Source of the DNA: Amycolatopsis iheyensis
GTDB taxonomy: Bacteria > Actinomycetota > Actinomycetes > Mycobacteriales > Pseudonocardiaceae
Direction of reading: 5' to 3'
NCBI RefSeq assembly: GCF_024703995.1
Contig: NZ_JAMXQV010000014.1
Location: 186,001-250,000 of the forward strand
Length of the DNA: 64,000 nucleotides
The notes beneath the pieces are model-generated. The model was not told the origin of the DNA, made no database searches, and saw only the letters and a program-made list of their open reading frames with translations. Below, piece after piece: positions 33,595 to 42,653 of this stretch. The translations under genes were made by a program, and so were the position numbers. Each line of letters opens with the position of its first letter. Within the stretch, counting starts at the first letter, position 1.

Positions 33595-34857
33595 GTGATT
33601 GACCCCAGGACTCTGCGCGAAGACCCGGAAGCCGTGCGCGCGTCGCAGCGCGCCCGTGGTGAAGACGAGGGAGTGGTCGACAAGCTGCTCTCCCTCGACA
33701 CCCGGCGCCGCTCTTCCATCGCCGCCGCGGACAAGCTGCGCAACGAGCAGAAGCTCCTGGGCAAGCAGATCCCGAAGGCGCCGCCGGAGGAGAAGCAGCA
33801 GCTGCTGGCCACGGCCAAGGAGCTCGCCGCGCAGGTCAAGGCCGCCGAGGTGGAGCAGAACACGTCGTCGGAGGAGTTCGACCAGCTCTTCCGCACGCTG
33901 CCGAACCTCGTCCACCCGGCCGCGCCCATCGGCGGCGAAGACGACTTCGCCGTGCTCAAGCACGTCGGCGAGCCGACGAAGTTCGACTTCACCCCGAAGG
34001 ACCACCTCGAGCTGCTCGAAGCACTCGGCGGCGTCGACATGGAACGCGGCGCGAAGGTGTCGGGCTCGCGGTTCTACTTCCTCACCGGCGTCGGCGCGCA
34101 GCTGCAGCTCGGCCTGCTCAACATGGCCATCGCGCAGGCGCTCGAAAACGGCTTCACGCCGATGATCACGCCGTCGCTGGTGCGCCCGGAGATCATGGCC
34201 GGCACCGGCTTCCTCGGCCAGCACTCGAGCGAGATCTACCACCTCGCCGACGACGACCTGTACCTCGTCGGGACGTCGGAGGTGCCGCTCGCGGGCTTCC
34301 ACGCCGACGAGATCCTCGACCTGAACGACGGCCCGAACCGCTACGCGGGCTGGTCGTCCTGCTACCGGCGCGAAGCCGGCTCGTACGGCAAGGACACCCG
34401 CGGCATCATCCGCGTGCACCAGTTCGACAAGGTCGAGATGTTCGTCTACGCCAAGCCGGCCGACGCCGAGGCGGAGCACGAGCGGCTGCTCGGCTGGGAA
34501 GAGCAGATGCTCGCCAAGATCGAGGTGCCCTACCGGGTGATCGACACCGCGACCGGCGACCTCGGCACGTCCGCGCACCGCAAGTTCGACTGCGAGGCGT
34601 GGATCCCGACGCAGGACACCTACCGCGAGCTGACCTCGACGTCGAACTGCACGACGTTCCAGGCCCGCCGCCTCTCGGTCCGCTACCGCGACGAGAACGG
34701 CAAGCCGCAGATCGCCGCGACGCTCAACGGCACGCTGGCCACCACCCGGTGGATCGTCGCGATCGTCGAGAACCACCAGCAGGCGGACGGCTCGATCCGC
34801 GTGCCGGAGGCGCTGCGGCCGTTCGTCGGCGGCAAGGAAGTCCTCACGCCCCGCTGA
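33595..34857 (+). CDS. serS: Seryl-tRNA synthetase
   Basis: The 420-residue class II synthetase has an N-terminal coiled-coil arm (about residues 25-100), the TSEVPLAGFH serine-binding loop, and motif 2 SCYRREAGSYGKDTRG. A motif 3 region NGTLATTRWIVAIVEN lies near the C-terminus. It charges tRNA-Ser and tRNA-Sec-like substrates with serine. Length fits the bacterial enzyme. The GTG at 33595 gives the typical MIDPRTLREDPEAVR start. An inverted repeat lies just upstream. Confidence 0.97.
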   Translation: MIDPRTLREDPEAVRASQRARGEDEGVVDKLLSLDTRRRSSIAAADKLRNEQKLLGKQIPKAPPEEKQQLLATAKELAAQVKAAEVEQNTSSEEFDQLFRTLPNLVHPAAPIGGEDDFAVLKHVGEPTKFDFTPKDHLELLEALGGVDMERGAKVSGSRFYFLTGVGAQLQLGLLNMAIAQALENGFTPMITPSLVRPEIMAGTGFLGQHSSEIYHLADDDLYLVGTSEVPLAGFHADEILDLNDGPNRYAGWSSCYRREAGSYGKDTRGIIRVHQFDKVEMFVYAKPADAEAEHERLLGWEEQMLAKIEVPYRVIDTATGDLGTSAHRKFDCEAWIPTQDTYRELTSTSNCTTFQARRLSVRYRDENGKPQIAATLNGTLATTRWIVAIVENHQQADGSIRVPEALRPFVGGKEVLTPR

Positions 34858-34921
34858 ATCGGGCGGATCCGCGGTGCTGCTCCGTTCGTCCCAGTAGTGT
34901 CCGGGCCGAACGGGAGGATTC

Positions 34922-35926
34922 ATGCGCATGAAGTGGCAGGTCGTGGTGGCGCTGGCGGCCCTGACCGTGGTGTCCGGCTGCACGGTGGCCGTCAGCGGGA
35001 CGGCGGCGCCGGTGCCCGGCCAGGGCCCGGTCGTCACGTCCGTCGACGCCTGCACGCTGCTCGACGAGGGCCAGCTCGACGCGCTGGGCTACGAGGCCAA
35101 GGGCCGCTCGGTGCAGGAGAACAAGGAGCGGCTGCAGACGCCGATGTGCCTGTGGAACCGCAAGGACGACGTCGAGCCGTCGGCCATCCTGAACGTCGGG
35201 TACACCACGGACCTCGACTTCAACGAGTACATCGCGGGTGCCGTGCCCAAGTCGGAGCCACAGCAGATCGGCGGCTTCAGCTGGACGCAGTACCCGTCGA
35301 TCCTCGCCGACGACTGCGTCTTCTACGCGCTCCTCAACGACAAGTCCTTCGCCTACGTCAGTGTGTCGGAGCCGCCGATCGACAAGTCGTGCGAGCTCGC
35401 GAAGGCGGTGATCCCGCAGGTCGCCGCCCACCTGCCCGGCGGGCAGGAGGCGCCGTCGATCACCCCGACGGGCCCGGCGAAGGCGGAGCCGGGCGGGCCG
35501 CTGCTTTCGGCGGACCCGTGCGCGATGCTGAAGCCGGAGCAGGTCGCGCAGCTGAAGAACATCTCGCCCACCGGCGAGAAGGACACGTCGTCCACGGTGC
35601 CGAACGCGTCCTACTGCCTGTGGGACGACACCGACGGCGACGGCGGCCAGAAGGCGTTCGAGGTCTGGTTCGGGCCGAGCACCCCGGTCGCGGACTGGCC
35701 CGGCGTCAACGGCGTCACCCCGGCCGAAACCGTCGACGTCGGCGGCAAGAAGTGGGGCATCTTCCCGAACCTGGGTGGCCTGCGCGTGACCTGCGGCGCG
35801 TTCCTGCCGATCACCGAGACGTCGTCGGTGCAGGTGATCAGCGGGTTCATCGGCGACGACACCAAGACGTGCGACCTCGTGAAGCAGGGCTTGCCGCTGG
35901 TGACGGCCAACCTGCCGACCGCCTAG
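34922..35926 (+). CDS. DUF3558-type lipoprotein (two modules)
   Basis: The 334-residue protein has a lipoprotein signal with lipobox VSGC. Two similar modules follow, beginning VDACTLLDEGQLDALGY and ADPCAMLKPEQVAQLKN, the DPC-(A/T)-L-L start of DUF3558 domains. Each module has a second cysteine near CLWNRK and CLWDDT. The family is exported and membrane-attached in actinomycetes, with function unknown. GGGAGG precedes the ATG at 34922. Its stop overlaps the convergent lhgO gene within CTAG. Confidence 0.82.
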   Translation: MRMKWQVVVALAALTVVSGCTVAVSGTAAPVPGQGPVVTSVDACTLLDEGQLDALGYEAKGRSVQENKERLQTPMCLWNRKDDVEPSAILNVGYTTDLDFNEYIAGAVPKSEPQQIGGFSWTQYPSILADDCVFYALLNDKSFAYVSVSEPPIDKSCELAKAVIPQVAAHLPGGQEAPSITPTGPAKAEPGGPLLSADPCAMLKPEQVAQLKNISPTGEKDTSSTVPNASYCLWDDTDGDGGQKAFEVWFGPSTPVADWPGVNGVTPAETVDVGGKKWGIFPNLGGLRVTCGAFLPITETSSVQVISGFIGDDTKTCDLVKQGLPLVTANLPTA

Positions 35927-37107
35927 GCCGACACCTGGTCCGCGATGTGGCGCGCGATCTCGAGCGCGCTGGTCGCGGCCGGTGACGGCGCGTTCAGGAC
36001 GTGCACCTGGTCGCGCGCGGTCTCGATGAGGAAGTCGTCGACCAGCGAGCCGTCGCGGCGCATGGCCTGGGCGCGCACGCCGGAGCCGTGGCGGACGATG
36101 TCGTCCTCGGTCACGGCCGGGACGAGCCGGGCCAGGCTCGCGGCGAACCGCTTCTTCGAGAACGAGCGCCGCACCTCGTCGAGGCCGGTCGGGAAGGCGT
36201 ACTTCTTCGCGAGCCGCCAGACGCCGGGGAAGGCCGCGACCTCGGCGACGTCCTTCGCGGAGAAGTCGCCCCAGCGGTAGCCCTCGCGGCGCAGCGCGAG
36301 CACCGCGTTCGGGCCGGCGTGCACGCTGCCGTCGAGCATCCGGGTGAGGTGCACGCCGAGGAACGGCAGCGTCGGGTCCGGCACCGGGTAGATCAGGCCC
36401 TTGACCAGGCCCCGGCGTTCGGGCTTGAGCTCGTAGTACTCGCCGCGGAAGGGCACGATCTTCGCCGACGGCGTCAGCCCGGCCAGCCGCGCGACGCGGT
36501 CGGAGTGCAGCCCGGCGCAGTTCACCAGCCCGTCCGCGATGACGACGTCTTCCCCGGTGGCGACCTCGACCCCGCCGTTCGCGCCGGCCCGGATGGCCAG
36601 CGCGGGGCTGTTCAGCCGCAGGTCGACGCCGGCTTCGTCGAGCAGCCGGACGAGTGCTTCGCAGACCGCGGGGAAGTCGATGATGCCGGTGGACTCGACC
36701 CGCAACGCGGCGACGCAGGAGACCTCGGGCTCGTACTCGCGCGCCTCGGCGGGGGAGATCTTCTTCGCCGGGACGCCGTTCGCTTCGGCCCGCTCGGCCA
36801 GGGTGTTCAGTGCCGGGATCTCACGCTCGTCGGTGGCGACGACGAGCTTCCCGCACACCTCGACGGGCACGCCGTACTGCCGCGCGAAGTCCACGATGGA
36901 CCGGTTCCCGGCCACGGACATCCGCGCCTTGAAGGAGCCGGGCTTGTAGTAGAGCCCGGCGTGGACGACGTTCGAGTTGTGCCCGGTCTGGTGCGCGGCC
37001 CAGCGCGCTTCCTTCTCGAGCACCGTGACGTCCAGCCCGCGCCTGGTCAGCTCCCAGGCCACGGCCAGCCCGACGATCCCGCCCCCGACGATCACCACGT
37101 TGCGCAC
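35923..37107 (-). CDS. lhgO: L-2-hydroxyglutarate oxidase
   Basis: The 394-residue FAD enzyme of the DAO fold begins VVIVGGGIVGLAVAWELTRR. It carries the LhgO-typical HQTGHNSNVVHAGLYYKPGS and C-terminal RRDGSLVDDFLIE and NAPSPAATSALEIA. It oxidises L-2-hydroxyglutarate to 2-oxoglutarate at the membrane, feeding electrons to quinone. Length fits E. coli LhgO (422) roughly. The ATG at 37107 is divergent to a TetR gene. The stop overlaps the DUF3558 gene within CTAG. Confidence 0.9.
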   Translation of the reverse strand: MRNVVIVGGGIVGLAVAWELTRRGLDVTVLEKEARWAAHQTGHNSNVVHAGLYYKPGSFKARMSVAGNRSIVDFARQYGVPVEVCGKLVVATDEREIPALNTLAERAEANGVPAKKISPAEAREYEPEVSCVAALRVESTGIIDFPAVCEALVRLLDEAGVDLRLNSPALAIRAGANGGVEVATGEDVVIADGLVNCAGLHSDRVARLAGLTPSAKIVPFRGEYYELKPERRGLVKGLIYPVPDPTLPFLGVHLTRMLDGSVHAGPNAVLALRREGYRWGDFSAKDVAEVAAFPGVWRLAKKYAFPTGLDEVRRSFSKKRFAASLARLVPAVTEDDIVRHGSGVRAQAMRRDGSLVDDFLIETARDQVHVLNAPSPAATSALEIARHIADQVSA

Positions 37108-37154
37108 GATCGACCAGGCTACGCGAACGCCTGGTCGGGGTCTTGCCCTGGCGT

Positions 37155-37197
37155 TACCTAACAGTCGTCAGGTACGGTACCTAACCGATGTCAGGTA
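37155..37197. promoter_or_regulatory. Twin TetR-type operators overlapping the tetR start codon
   Basis: Two 20-bp imperfect palindromes, TACCTAAC-N4-GTCAGGTA, lie at 37155-37174 and 37178-37197, 23 bp start to start. The arms are identical and only the N4 spacers differ (AGTC and CGAT). The ATG of the TetR gene (37188-37190) lies inside the second copy. This is the expected form of an autorepression site. It also lies in the divergent gap before lhgO. Confidence 0.75.
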
Positions 37198-37796
37198 AGC
37201 GGTTGACGCGGGAAGCGCGGCGCGAGCGGATCCTCGCCGCGGCCGCCGGGGTGTTCGCCTCGGCGGGGTACGACGCGGCCGGGATGCGCGAGGTCGCCGC
37301 GGCGGCCGGGATCAGCACGCCGGTGCTCTACGACCACTTCCCGGCGAAGGCGCGGCTGTACGCGGCCCTGCTGGAGTCCGAAGTGGACGACCTGCTGGCC
37401 GGCTGGGCCGCGCTCCCGCCGTCGGACGATCCGGAAGTGCTGCTGCGCAGCCGCGTCTCGGCGATCTTCGCGTGGCTGGAGGCGCACGAGCGCGGCTGGC
37501 GGATGATCTTCGCCGAGCCGCCGTCGGACCCGGCGGTCGCGTCGGTGCACCGCCGCGGCCAGGAGCGGGCGACGGCCAACCTGGCCGCGTTGTTCCACGG
37601 GGTGCCGCTGGACCTGACCGCCCGCATCCCGCGCCCGCTGGCCGACGAGGTGCTGGCCGAGGCGTGCAAGAGCGCGTTGAACGGGGTGGCGACGTGGTGG
37701 TGGGACCACCGCGACGTCCCGCGCGAGGAGGTCGTGGCGCTCACGGCGGACCTGCTGTGGCGCGGCCTGGGGAAACTGACCGAGGGGGAGCGATGA
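37188..37796 (+). CDS. TetR-family transcriptional regulator
   Basis: The 202-residue protein has an N-terminal TetR DNA-binding domain (RRERILAAAAGVFASAGYDA, then GISTPVLYDHFPAKARLYAA) and a helical ligand domain. The start ATG lies inside a palindromic operator, so it probably represses itself and possibly the divergent lhgO. The next gene overlaps its stop as ATGA (37793-37796), so the two form an operon. No ligand is evident. Confidence 0.9.
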   Translation: MSGKRLTREARRERILAAAAGVFASAGYDAAGMREVAAAAGISTPVLYDHFPAKARLYAALLESEVDDLLAGWAALPPSDDPEVLLRSRVSAIFAWLEAHERGWRMIFAEPPSDPAVASVHRRGQERATANLAALFHGVPLDLTARIPRPLADEVLAEACKSALNGVATWWWDHRDVPREEVVALTADLLWRGLGKLTEGER

Positions 37797-38275
37797 GCAC
37801 GGAGACCTACCGCCGCGCGGCCGAAACGGGCGACGTCGACCTGGCGCTGACAGCGTTCGCGCCGGACGCGGTGCTGCATTCGCCGCTCACTTCGCGGGTG
37901 GTGTTCACCGGCCACGCGCAGCTGCGGCCGCTGCTCGAGGTGGCGTTCTCGCACCTCACGGAGCTCACCTTCCACACCGACGCCGGCGACGACCGGACCC
38001 GCGTGGTGGTCTACACCGCCCGGATCGGCGGCGAGGCGATCGAGGAGGCGGCGGTGCTCCGGCTGAACGCGGCCGGGCTGATCGAGGACGCGACGTTGTT
38101 CGTGCGGACGTTGCCGGCGCTGGTGGCGTTGATGGACCGCTTCGGCCCGGACATCGCCCGCCGCAACGGCCGCCCGCTGGCCGCGCGGGTGCTGGGCGTG
38201 CTGGCGAAGCCGCTGCTGGCGATGGTCCGCTCCGGCGACCGCCACGCCGTCCCGCTGGCCGCGCCCCGGACCTGA
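37793..38275 (+). CDS. SnoaL-like/NTF2-like protein
   Basis: The 160-residue cone-shaped NTF2-fold protein begins MSTETYRRAAETGDVDLALT, has FAPDAVLHSPLTSRVVFTGH and a following beta-rich half. SnoaL-like proteins act as small-molecule isomerases, hydrolases or binding proteins. Catalytic residues cannot be assigned. GGGGGAG precedes the ATG, which overlaps the TetR stop, so expression should follow the TetR regulator. Confidence 0.7.
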   Translation: MSTETYRRAAETGDVDLALTAFAPDAVLHSPLTSRVVFTGHAQLRPLLEVAFSHLTELTFHTDAGDDRTRVVVYTARIGGEAIEEAAVLRLNAAGLIEDATLFVRTLPALVALMDRFGPDIARRNGRPLAARVLGVLAKPLLAMVRSGDRHAVPLAAPRT

Positions 38276-38280
38276 GCGCG

Positions 38281-41200
38281 TCAGTCCGCGAGGCCGGCCG
38301 CCGTCAGCGCCTTCTGGGCGCTCATGCCGAGCCCGGTCCCGTAGGCCCGCTCGAAACCGGCGGCCCCGAGCGAGCCGAGCACCCGGGTCCGCACCGACGA
38401 GACGTCCGGGTCGCCGGCGATCGACGTCCCCCGCACGCCGACCGCCGCGCCCAGCAGCGTTGCGGCCTGTTCCGGTGAGGCGACCCCGGCCAGGCCCTCC
38501 AGCGCGAACGCCACCACGTCACTCGCGTGCCACTGCCGGCCGGCCAGCAGGGCCGTGCGGTGCAACTGGGCCGCTTCCCGCGGCCGGCCCTCGGCCAGCG
38601 CCAGCCAGCCCAGCGCGATCGTCGCCATCGCGCGGACGGTCTCCGCGGCGAACGAGCCGCCCGGGCATTCCGCCAACGCCCGCTCGCACCACGAACGGGC
38701 CGCCGGCAGATCACCGGCGAAGCGGGCCAGGTTCGCCAAGCCGATGTACGCCGCCGCGCGGGTCTCCGGCATGCCGGACCGGCGGGCCGTCGACGCCGCC
38801 AGCTCGTAGTCCGCGCGGGCGCCCGCGTGGTCGCCCGCCAGCAGCCGGGTCCAGGCGCGGCGGCAGATGAGGTCCGCCGCGTCGTCCGTCGCGCCGATCT
38901 CGGACATCAGGCCGAGCGCCTCGTCCATCAACGGCACCGCGGCGTCGTGCTCGCCGCGCCAGGTGAGCAGCTGGGACAGGTGGTCCAAGGCCATCGACAG
39001 GCCCCACCGCTCGCCCAGTGCGCGGAACTGCGCCGCCCCTTCGCGAAGCCCTTCTTCGGCGCCGGTCAGGTCGCCCGACATCATCGCGCGCAGGCCGATG
39101 CCCGTCGGCAGCAGCGCCCAGCCCCACGCGTCGCCCTGGGCCAGCAGGCCCTCGCCGCGCCCGGCCAGCTCTTCGTCGTCGGCCGGCGGGCCGATCACCA
39201 CGCCCAGCAGCATCACCAGCATCGGGTTCCGCGGCACCCAGTTCCCGTCCGCGGCGTAGCGCCGGACCAGCGGCAGGTACTGCTCCAGCGACTCCTGCGG
39301 CGGGCCCGACATCGCGCCGAGGACGCACACCAGGAACTCCTCGACGTACTCCTCGCGCAGCTCCGGCGTACACCGCGAGACGACGGCCAGCGACAGCCCC
39401 GCGCCCTCGAACCGCCGCCCACGCATCCACCAGTACATCGCGAGCAGCGGCACCAGCCGCAGCGCGAGCACGACGTCGTGCTCGGTCGCCCAGCGCAGCG
39501 CGGCCAGCAGGTTGTCGTACTCGGCGTCGAGCCGGTCGAGCCACTCCAGCTGCGCGGCCGTCCGCAGCATCGGGTCGGCGTCCTCGGCGAAGCGCAGGAA
39601 GTACTCGGCGTGCGCCCGGTGCAATGCCGCCGTCTCGCCCGCTTCGGCGAGCTTCTCGGCGCCGAACGCGCGGATCGTCTCCAGCATCCGGAACCGCCCG
39701 CCGACGGCTTCGACCAGCGACTTGTCCGCCAGCTCGAGCAGCAGGTCGGCGTCCGCGCCGCAGACCTCGGCCGCGGCGGCGAGCGTCGCGCCACCGGGGA
39801 ACACGGTGAGCCGCCGGGCGAGCTCGCGCTCGTCGTCGCCGAGCAGGTCCCAGCTCCACTCGACGACGCCGCGCAGCGAGCGGTGCCGCGCCTCCGCGGT
39901 CCGGCTGCCCCGGCCGAGCAGGCGGAACCGGTCGTCGAGCCGGGTCGCGATCTCGCCGAGCTCCAGGGCGCGGACCCGCGCCGCGGCCAGCTCCACGGCC
40001 AGCGGCAGGCCGTCGAGGGCCGCGCAGATGTGCTGGACGTCGCCGATCGTCGAGTCGTCGACGGCGAACGCGGGATCGCTCGCGGCCGCGCGGTCGGCGA
40101 ACAGCCGGATCGCCGGGTACGCCAGCGCCGCCGCCGCGGGCGTCCCGGGCGGCGGGACGGCCAGCCGCGGCACCGGCGCCAGCTGCTCGCCGGTGATGCC
40201 GAGCGGCTCGCGGCTGGTGGCCAGCACCCGCAGGCCGGGGCACGCGGCGAGCAGCCGCGCGGCCAGCCGCGCCGCGACGTCGACGACGTGCTCGCAGTTG
40301 TCGAGCACGAGCAGCGCCGCCCGGTCGCGCAACGCCGAGATCAGCCGGTCGGCCGGGTCCTGCGGCCCGCCGCGCGAGCTCTCACGCAGGCCGAGCGCGC
40401 CCAGCACGGCGCCCGCGACGCCGTCGCCGCTGTGCGGGGCGAGCTCGACGAACGCGACCGGCCCGGCTTCGGCGCCGGCGACCTCGACCGCCAGGCGTGT
40501 CTTGCCCGTGCCGCCCGGCCCGGTCAGCGTCACGAGCCGGCTGCGGTCCAGCAGCCCGGCCACCTGCCGCAGCTCGTCGGCCCGGCCGACGAAGCTGCTC
40601 AGCTGCGCCGGCAACGCCGGGATCGCCGGCTGCTCGGTCTCGCCGCGCAGCACGGCGAGGTGGGCCTCGGCGAGGTCTGGACCAGGGTCGGCGCCGAGCT
40701 CGTCGGCCAGTGTGCGGCGGGCGGCTTCGAACGCGGCCAGCGCGTCGGCCGGGCGGCCGGCGGCGGCGAGTGCCCGGACCAGCTGCGCGCGCGGCCGTTC
40801 CCGCAGCGGCTGCGCGGCGACGGTCTCCCGCAGCTCCGCGAGGACGTCTTCGGCGCGTCCCAGCGCCAGCCGGGCCTCGACGTGGTCGTCGGCCGCGTCG
40901 GCCCGCAGCTGGTCGAGCCGGGTGGCCTGGGCCGCGGCGAACGGCGCGTCGGCCAGGTCGCTGAACGCCGCCCCGCGCCACAGCGCCAGCGCTTCGCCCA
41001 ATGTGGACGCCGCGCGGCCGTGCTCGCCGTTCTTCAGCAGCGTCCGGCCTTCGCGTGCCAGGCTTTCGAAGGCGTGGACGTCCACTTCGCCCGGTTCGAC
41101 GACCAGCCGGTACCCGGCGGCGGTGAACTCGACCGGCGCCAGCTCCTTCAACGCCGTCCGCAGCCGGGACACCTGGGACTGGAGCGCGTTGGCCGCGCCG

Positions 41201-41370
41201 TCCGGCGGGTTCTCGCCGTACATGCCGTCGATCAGCCGCTCGGCCGGGACGAACCGGCCGGCCTCCAGGGCGAGCAACGTCAGCAGCGTCCGCGACCTCG
41301 GGCCGCCGACCGTCACTTGCGTGCCGTCGTCCGCCCACGCGGCGACCGCCCCCAGCACCCCGAATCGCAT
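38281..41370 (-). CDS. SARP/AfsR-type regulator with BTAD, NB-ARC ATPase and TPR domains
   Basis: About 1029 residues. An OmpR-type winged helix (MRFGVLGAVAAWADDGTQ; residues 1-90) is followed by a BTAD bacterial transcriptional activation domain (about 95-240) and an ATPase with Walker A GPGGTGKTR (about 280). A later Walker-B-like LLVLDNCEHV leads to a long TPR-like C-terminus. AfsR-family proteins integrate signals and often activate secondary-metabolite or developmental genes. The ATG at 41370 gives the SARP-like start. It is divergent from the first sugar operon (41498). Confidence 0.9.
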   Translation of the reverse strand: MRFGVLGAVAAWADDGTQVTVGGPRSRTLLTLLALEAGRFVPAERLIDGMYGENPPDGAANALQSQVSRLRTALKELAPVEFTAAGYRLVVEPGEVDVHAFESLAREGRTLLKNGEHGRAASTLGEALALWRGAAFSDLADAPFAAAQATRLDQLRADAADDHVEARLALGRAEDVLAELRETVAAQPLRERPRAQLVRALAAAGRPADALAAFEAARRTLADELGADPGPDLAEAHLAVLRGETEQPAIPALPAQLSSFVGRADELRQVAGLLDRSRLVTLTGPGGTGKTRLAVEVAGAEAGPVAFVELAPHSGDGVAGAVLGALGLRESSRGGPQDPADRLISALRDRAALLVLDNCEHVVDVAARLAARLLAACPGLRVLATSREPLGITGEQLAPVPRLAVPPPGTPAAAALAYPAIRLFADRAAASDPAFAVDDSTIGDVQHICAALDGLPLAVELAAARVRALELGEIATRLDDRFRLLGRGSRTAEARHRSLRGVVEWSWDLLGDDERELARRLTVFPGGATLAAAAEVCGADADLLLELADKSLVEAVGGRFRMLETIRAFGAEKLAEAGETAALHRAHAEYFLRFAEDADPMLRTAAQLEWLDRLDAEYDNLLAALRWATEHDVVLALRLVPLLAMYWWMRGRRFEGAGLSLAVVSRCTPELREEYVEEFLVCVLGAMSGPPQESLEQYLPLVRRYAADGNWVPRNPMLVMLLGVVIGPPADDEELAGRGEGLLAQGDAWGWALLPTGIGLRAMMSGDLTGAEEGLREGAAQFRALGERWGLSMALDHLSQLLTWRGEHDAAVPLMDEALGLMSEIGATDDAADLICRRAWTRLLAGDHAGARADYELAASTARRSGMPETRAAAYIGLANLARFAGDLPAARSWCERALAECPGGSFAAETVRAMATIALGWLALAEGRPREAAQLHRTALLAGRQWHASDVVAFALEGLAGVASPEQAATLLGAAVGVRGTSIAGDPDVSSVRTRVLGSLGAAGFERAYGTGLGMSAQKALTAAGLAD

Positions 41371-41437
41371 GCGCCCAGCGTAAGAGGTTCTTCGCCCCCA
41401 GGTGGGCGTCACTCGAAAGTGGTCTTCGGCGTGGTCC

Positions 41438-41466
41438 TGTGAATCACCTGAGAGCGCGTCTATACA
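41438..41466 (+). promoter_or_regulatory. Candidate promoter of the first sugar operon
   Basis: TGTGAA (41438-41443), a 17-nt spacer and TATACA (41461-41466) resemble a sigma-70-type promoter 31 bp before the DegT start at 41498. The -35 element is weak. GGGAGAGG at 41489-41496 is the ribosome site. Confidence 0.35.
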
Positions 41467-41497
41467 CTTCGGCGGGTCCCCACGCAATGGGAGAGGT

Positions 41498-42631
41498 ATG
41501 TCGTCAGACAGCATCGTCCTCGGTCAGCCGACCGTCGGAGAAGAAGAGCTCGCCGCGGTAGCCGAGGTCTTCAAGTCCGGCTGGCTGGCCGGCGCCGGCC
41601 CCGCGTGCCGCCGTTTCGAAGAGCGGTTCGCCCAGGTCACCGGCACGGCCCACGCGTTGACGACCGCGAACTGCGGTTCGGCGCTCTTCCTCGGCCTCAA
41701 GGTCCTCGGCGTCAAGCCGGGTGACGAGGTCATCGTCGGCGACTACACGTTCCCCGCCACCGGCCACGCCGTCGTGCAGGCCGGCGCGAAGCCGGTGTTC
41801 GCCGACATCCGCCCGGACGTCTTCAGCGCCGACCCGGCCCACGTCGAGTCCCTGATCACGCCGAAGACCGTCGGCATCCTCGCCGTCGACGTCGCGGGCC
41901 AGCCCGGTGACTTCGACGAGTACCGCGCGATCGCCGACAAGCACGGCCTCTGGCTCTTCGAAGACGCCGCGTGCGCCGCGGGCGCCACGTACAAGACGCG
42001 CCCGGCCGGCAGCCTCGCCGACCTCGCCGCGTTCTCCTTCCACGGCCGCAAGGGCATCACCGCCGGCGAAGGCGGCGCGCTGGTCTCCGACCGCGAAGAC
42101 CTCATCGCCCGCGCCCGCAAGCTGCACACCTACGGCATCGAGCCGGCCATCAGCCGCGAGGGCTCGGACACGCTGCCGATCCCGGAGTTCCACGAGCTCG
42201 GTTACAACTTCCGCATGTCGGACGTGCAGGCCGCGATCATGAACGTCCAGCTCGACCGGCTGCCGGACCTCCTCGCCGCCCGCCGCTCGGTCGCGAAGCG
42301 CTACCACGAAGCCTTCGAGGACGTCGAAGCGCTGACCGTCCCGGTCGAACTGTCCGATCGGGAGCACCCGTGGCAGGCCTACCTGCTCACGGTCGCGCCG
42401 GAGGTCAGCCGCGACGCGCTCGCGCTGCGCGTCCGCGCCCAGGGCGTCCAGTGCAACTTCGGCACCTACGCCTCGCACCTGCAGCCCATCTACGGTCCCC
42501 AGGCGCCGCTGCCCGTCTCGGCCGACGCGTTCGCGCGCCAGCTCGCCGTCCCCATGCACGCCAACCTCACCGACGCCGAAGTCACGCGGGTCGGCGAGGT
42601 CGTGCGCGAAGCCGTGCAGTCCCTGTCCTGA
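41498..42631 (+). CDS. DegT/DnrJ/EryC1/StrS sugar aminotransferase
   Basis: The 377-residue PLP enzyme has the family signatures VIVGDYTFPATGHAV, FEDAACAAGATYK and FSFHGRKGITAGEGGAL, the last with the PLP Lys. It transfers an amino group to a keto-sugar nucleotide, giving an amino sugar for glycan or antibiotic assembly. ATG 41498 has a good ribosome site. The epimerase, glycosyltransferase and acetyltransferase behind it form a small amino-sugar set. Confidence 0.9.
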   Translation: MSSDSIVLGQPTVGEEELAAVAEVFKSGWLAGAGPACRRFEERFAQVTGTAHALTTANCGSALFLGLKVLGVKPGDEVIVGDYTFPATGHAVVQAGAKPVFADIRPDVFSADPAHVESLITPKTVGILAVDVAGQPGDFDEYRAIADKHGLWLFEDAACAAGATYKTRPAGSLADLAAFSFHGRKGITAGEGGALVSDREDLIARARKLHTYGIEPAISREGSDTLPIPEFHELGYNFRMSDVQAAIMNVQLDRLPDLLAARRSVAKRYHEAFEDVEALTVPVELSDREHPWQAYLLTVAPEVSRDALALRVRAQGVQCNFGTYASHLQPIYGPQAPLPVSADAFARQLAVPMHANLTDAEVTRVGEVVREAVQSLS

Positions 42632-42653
42632 AGTGCCGATCGAGGAGAATTTG

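Noticed and set aside
38281..41442. Long plus-strand open frame antisense to the SARP gene
   Set aside because: The plus-strand frame is Arg/Gln/Pro-rich with no domain, while the minus strand carries clear SARP, BTAD and ATPase motifs.
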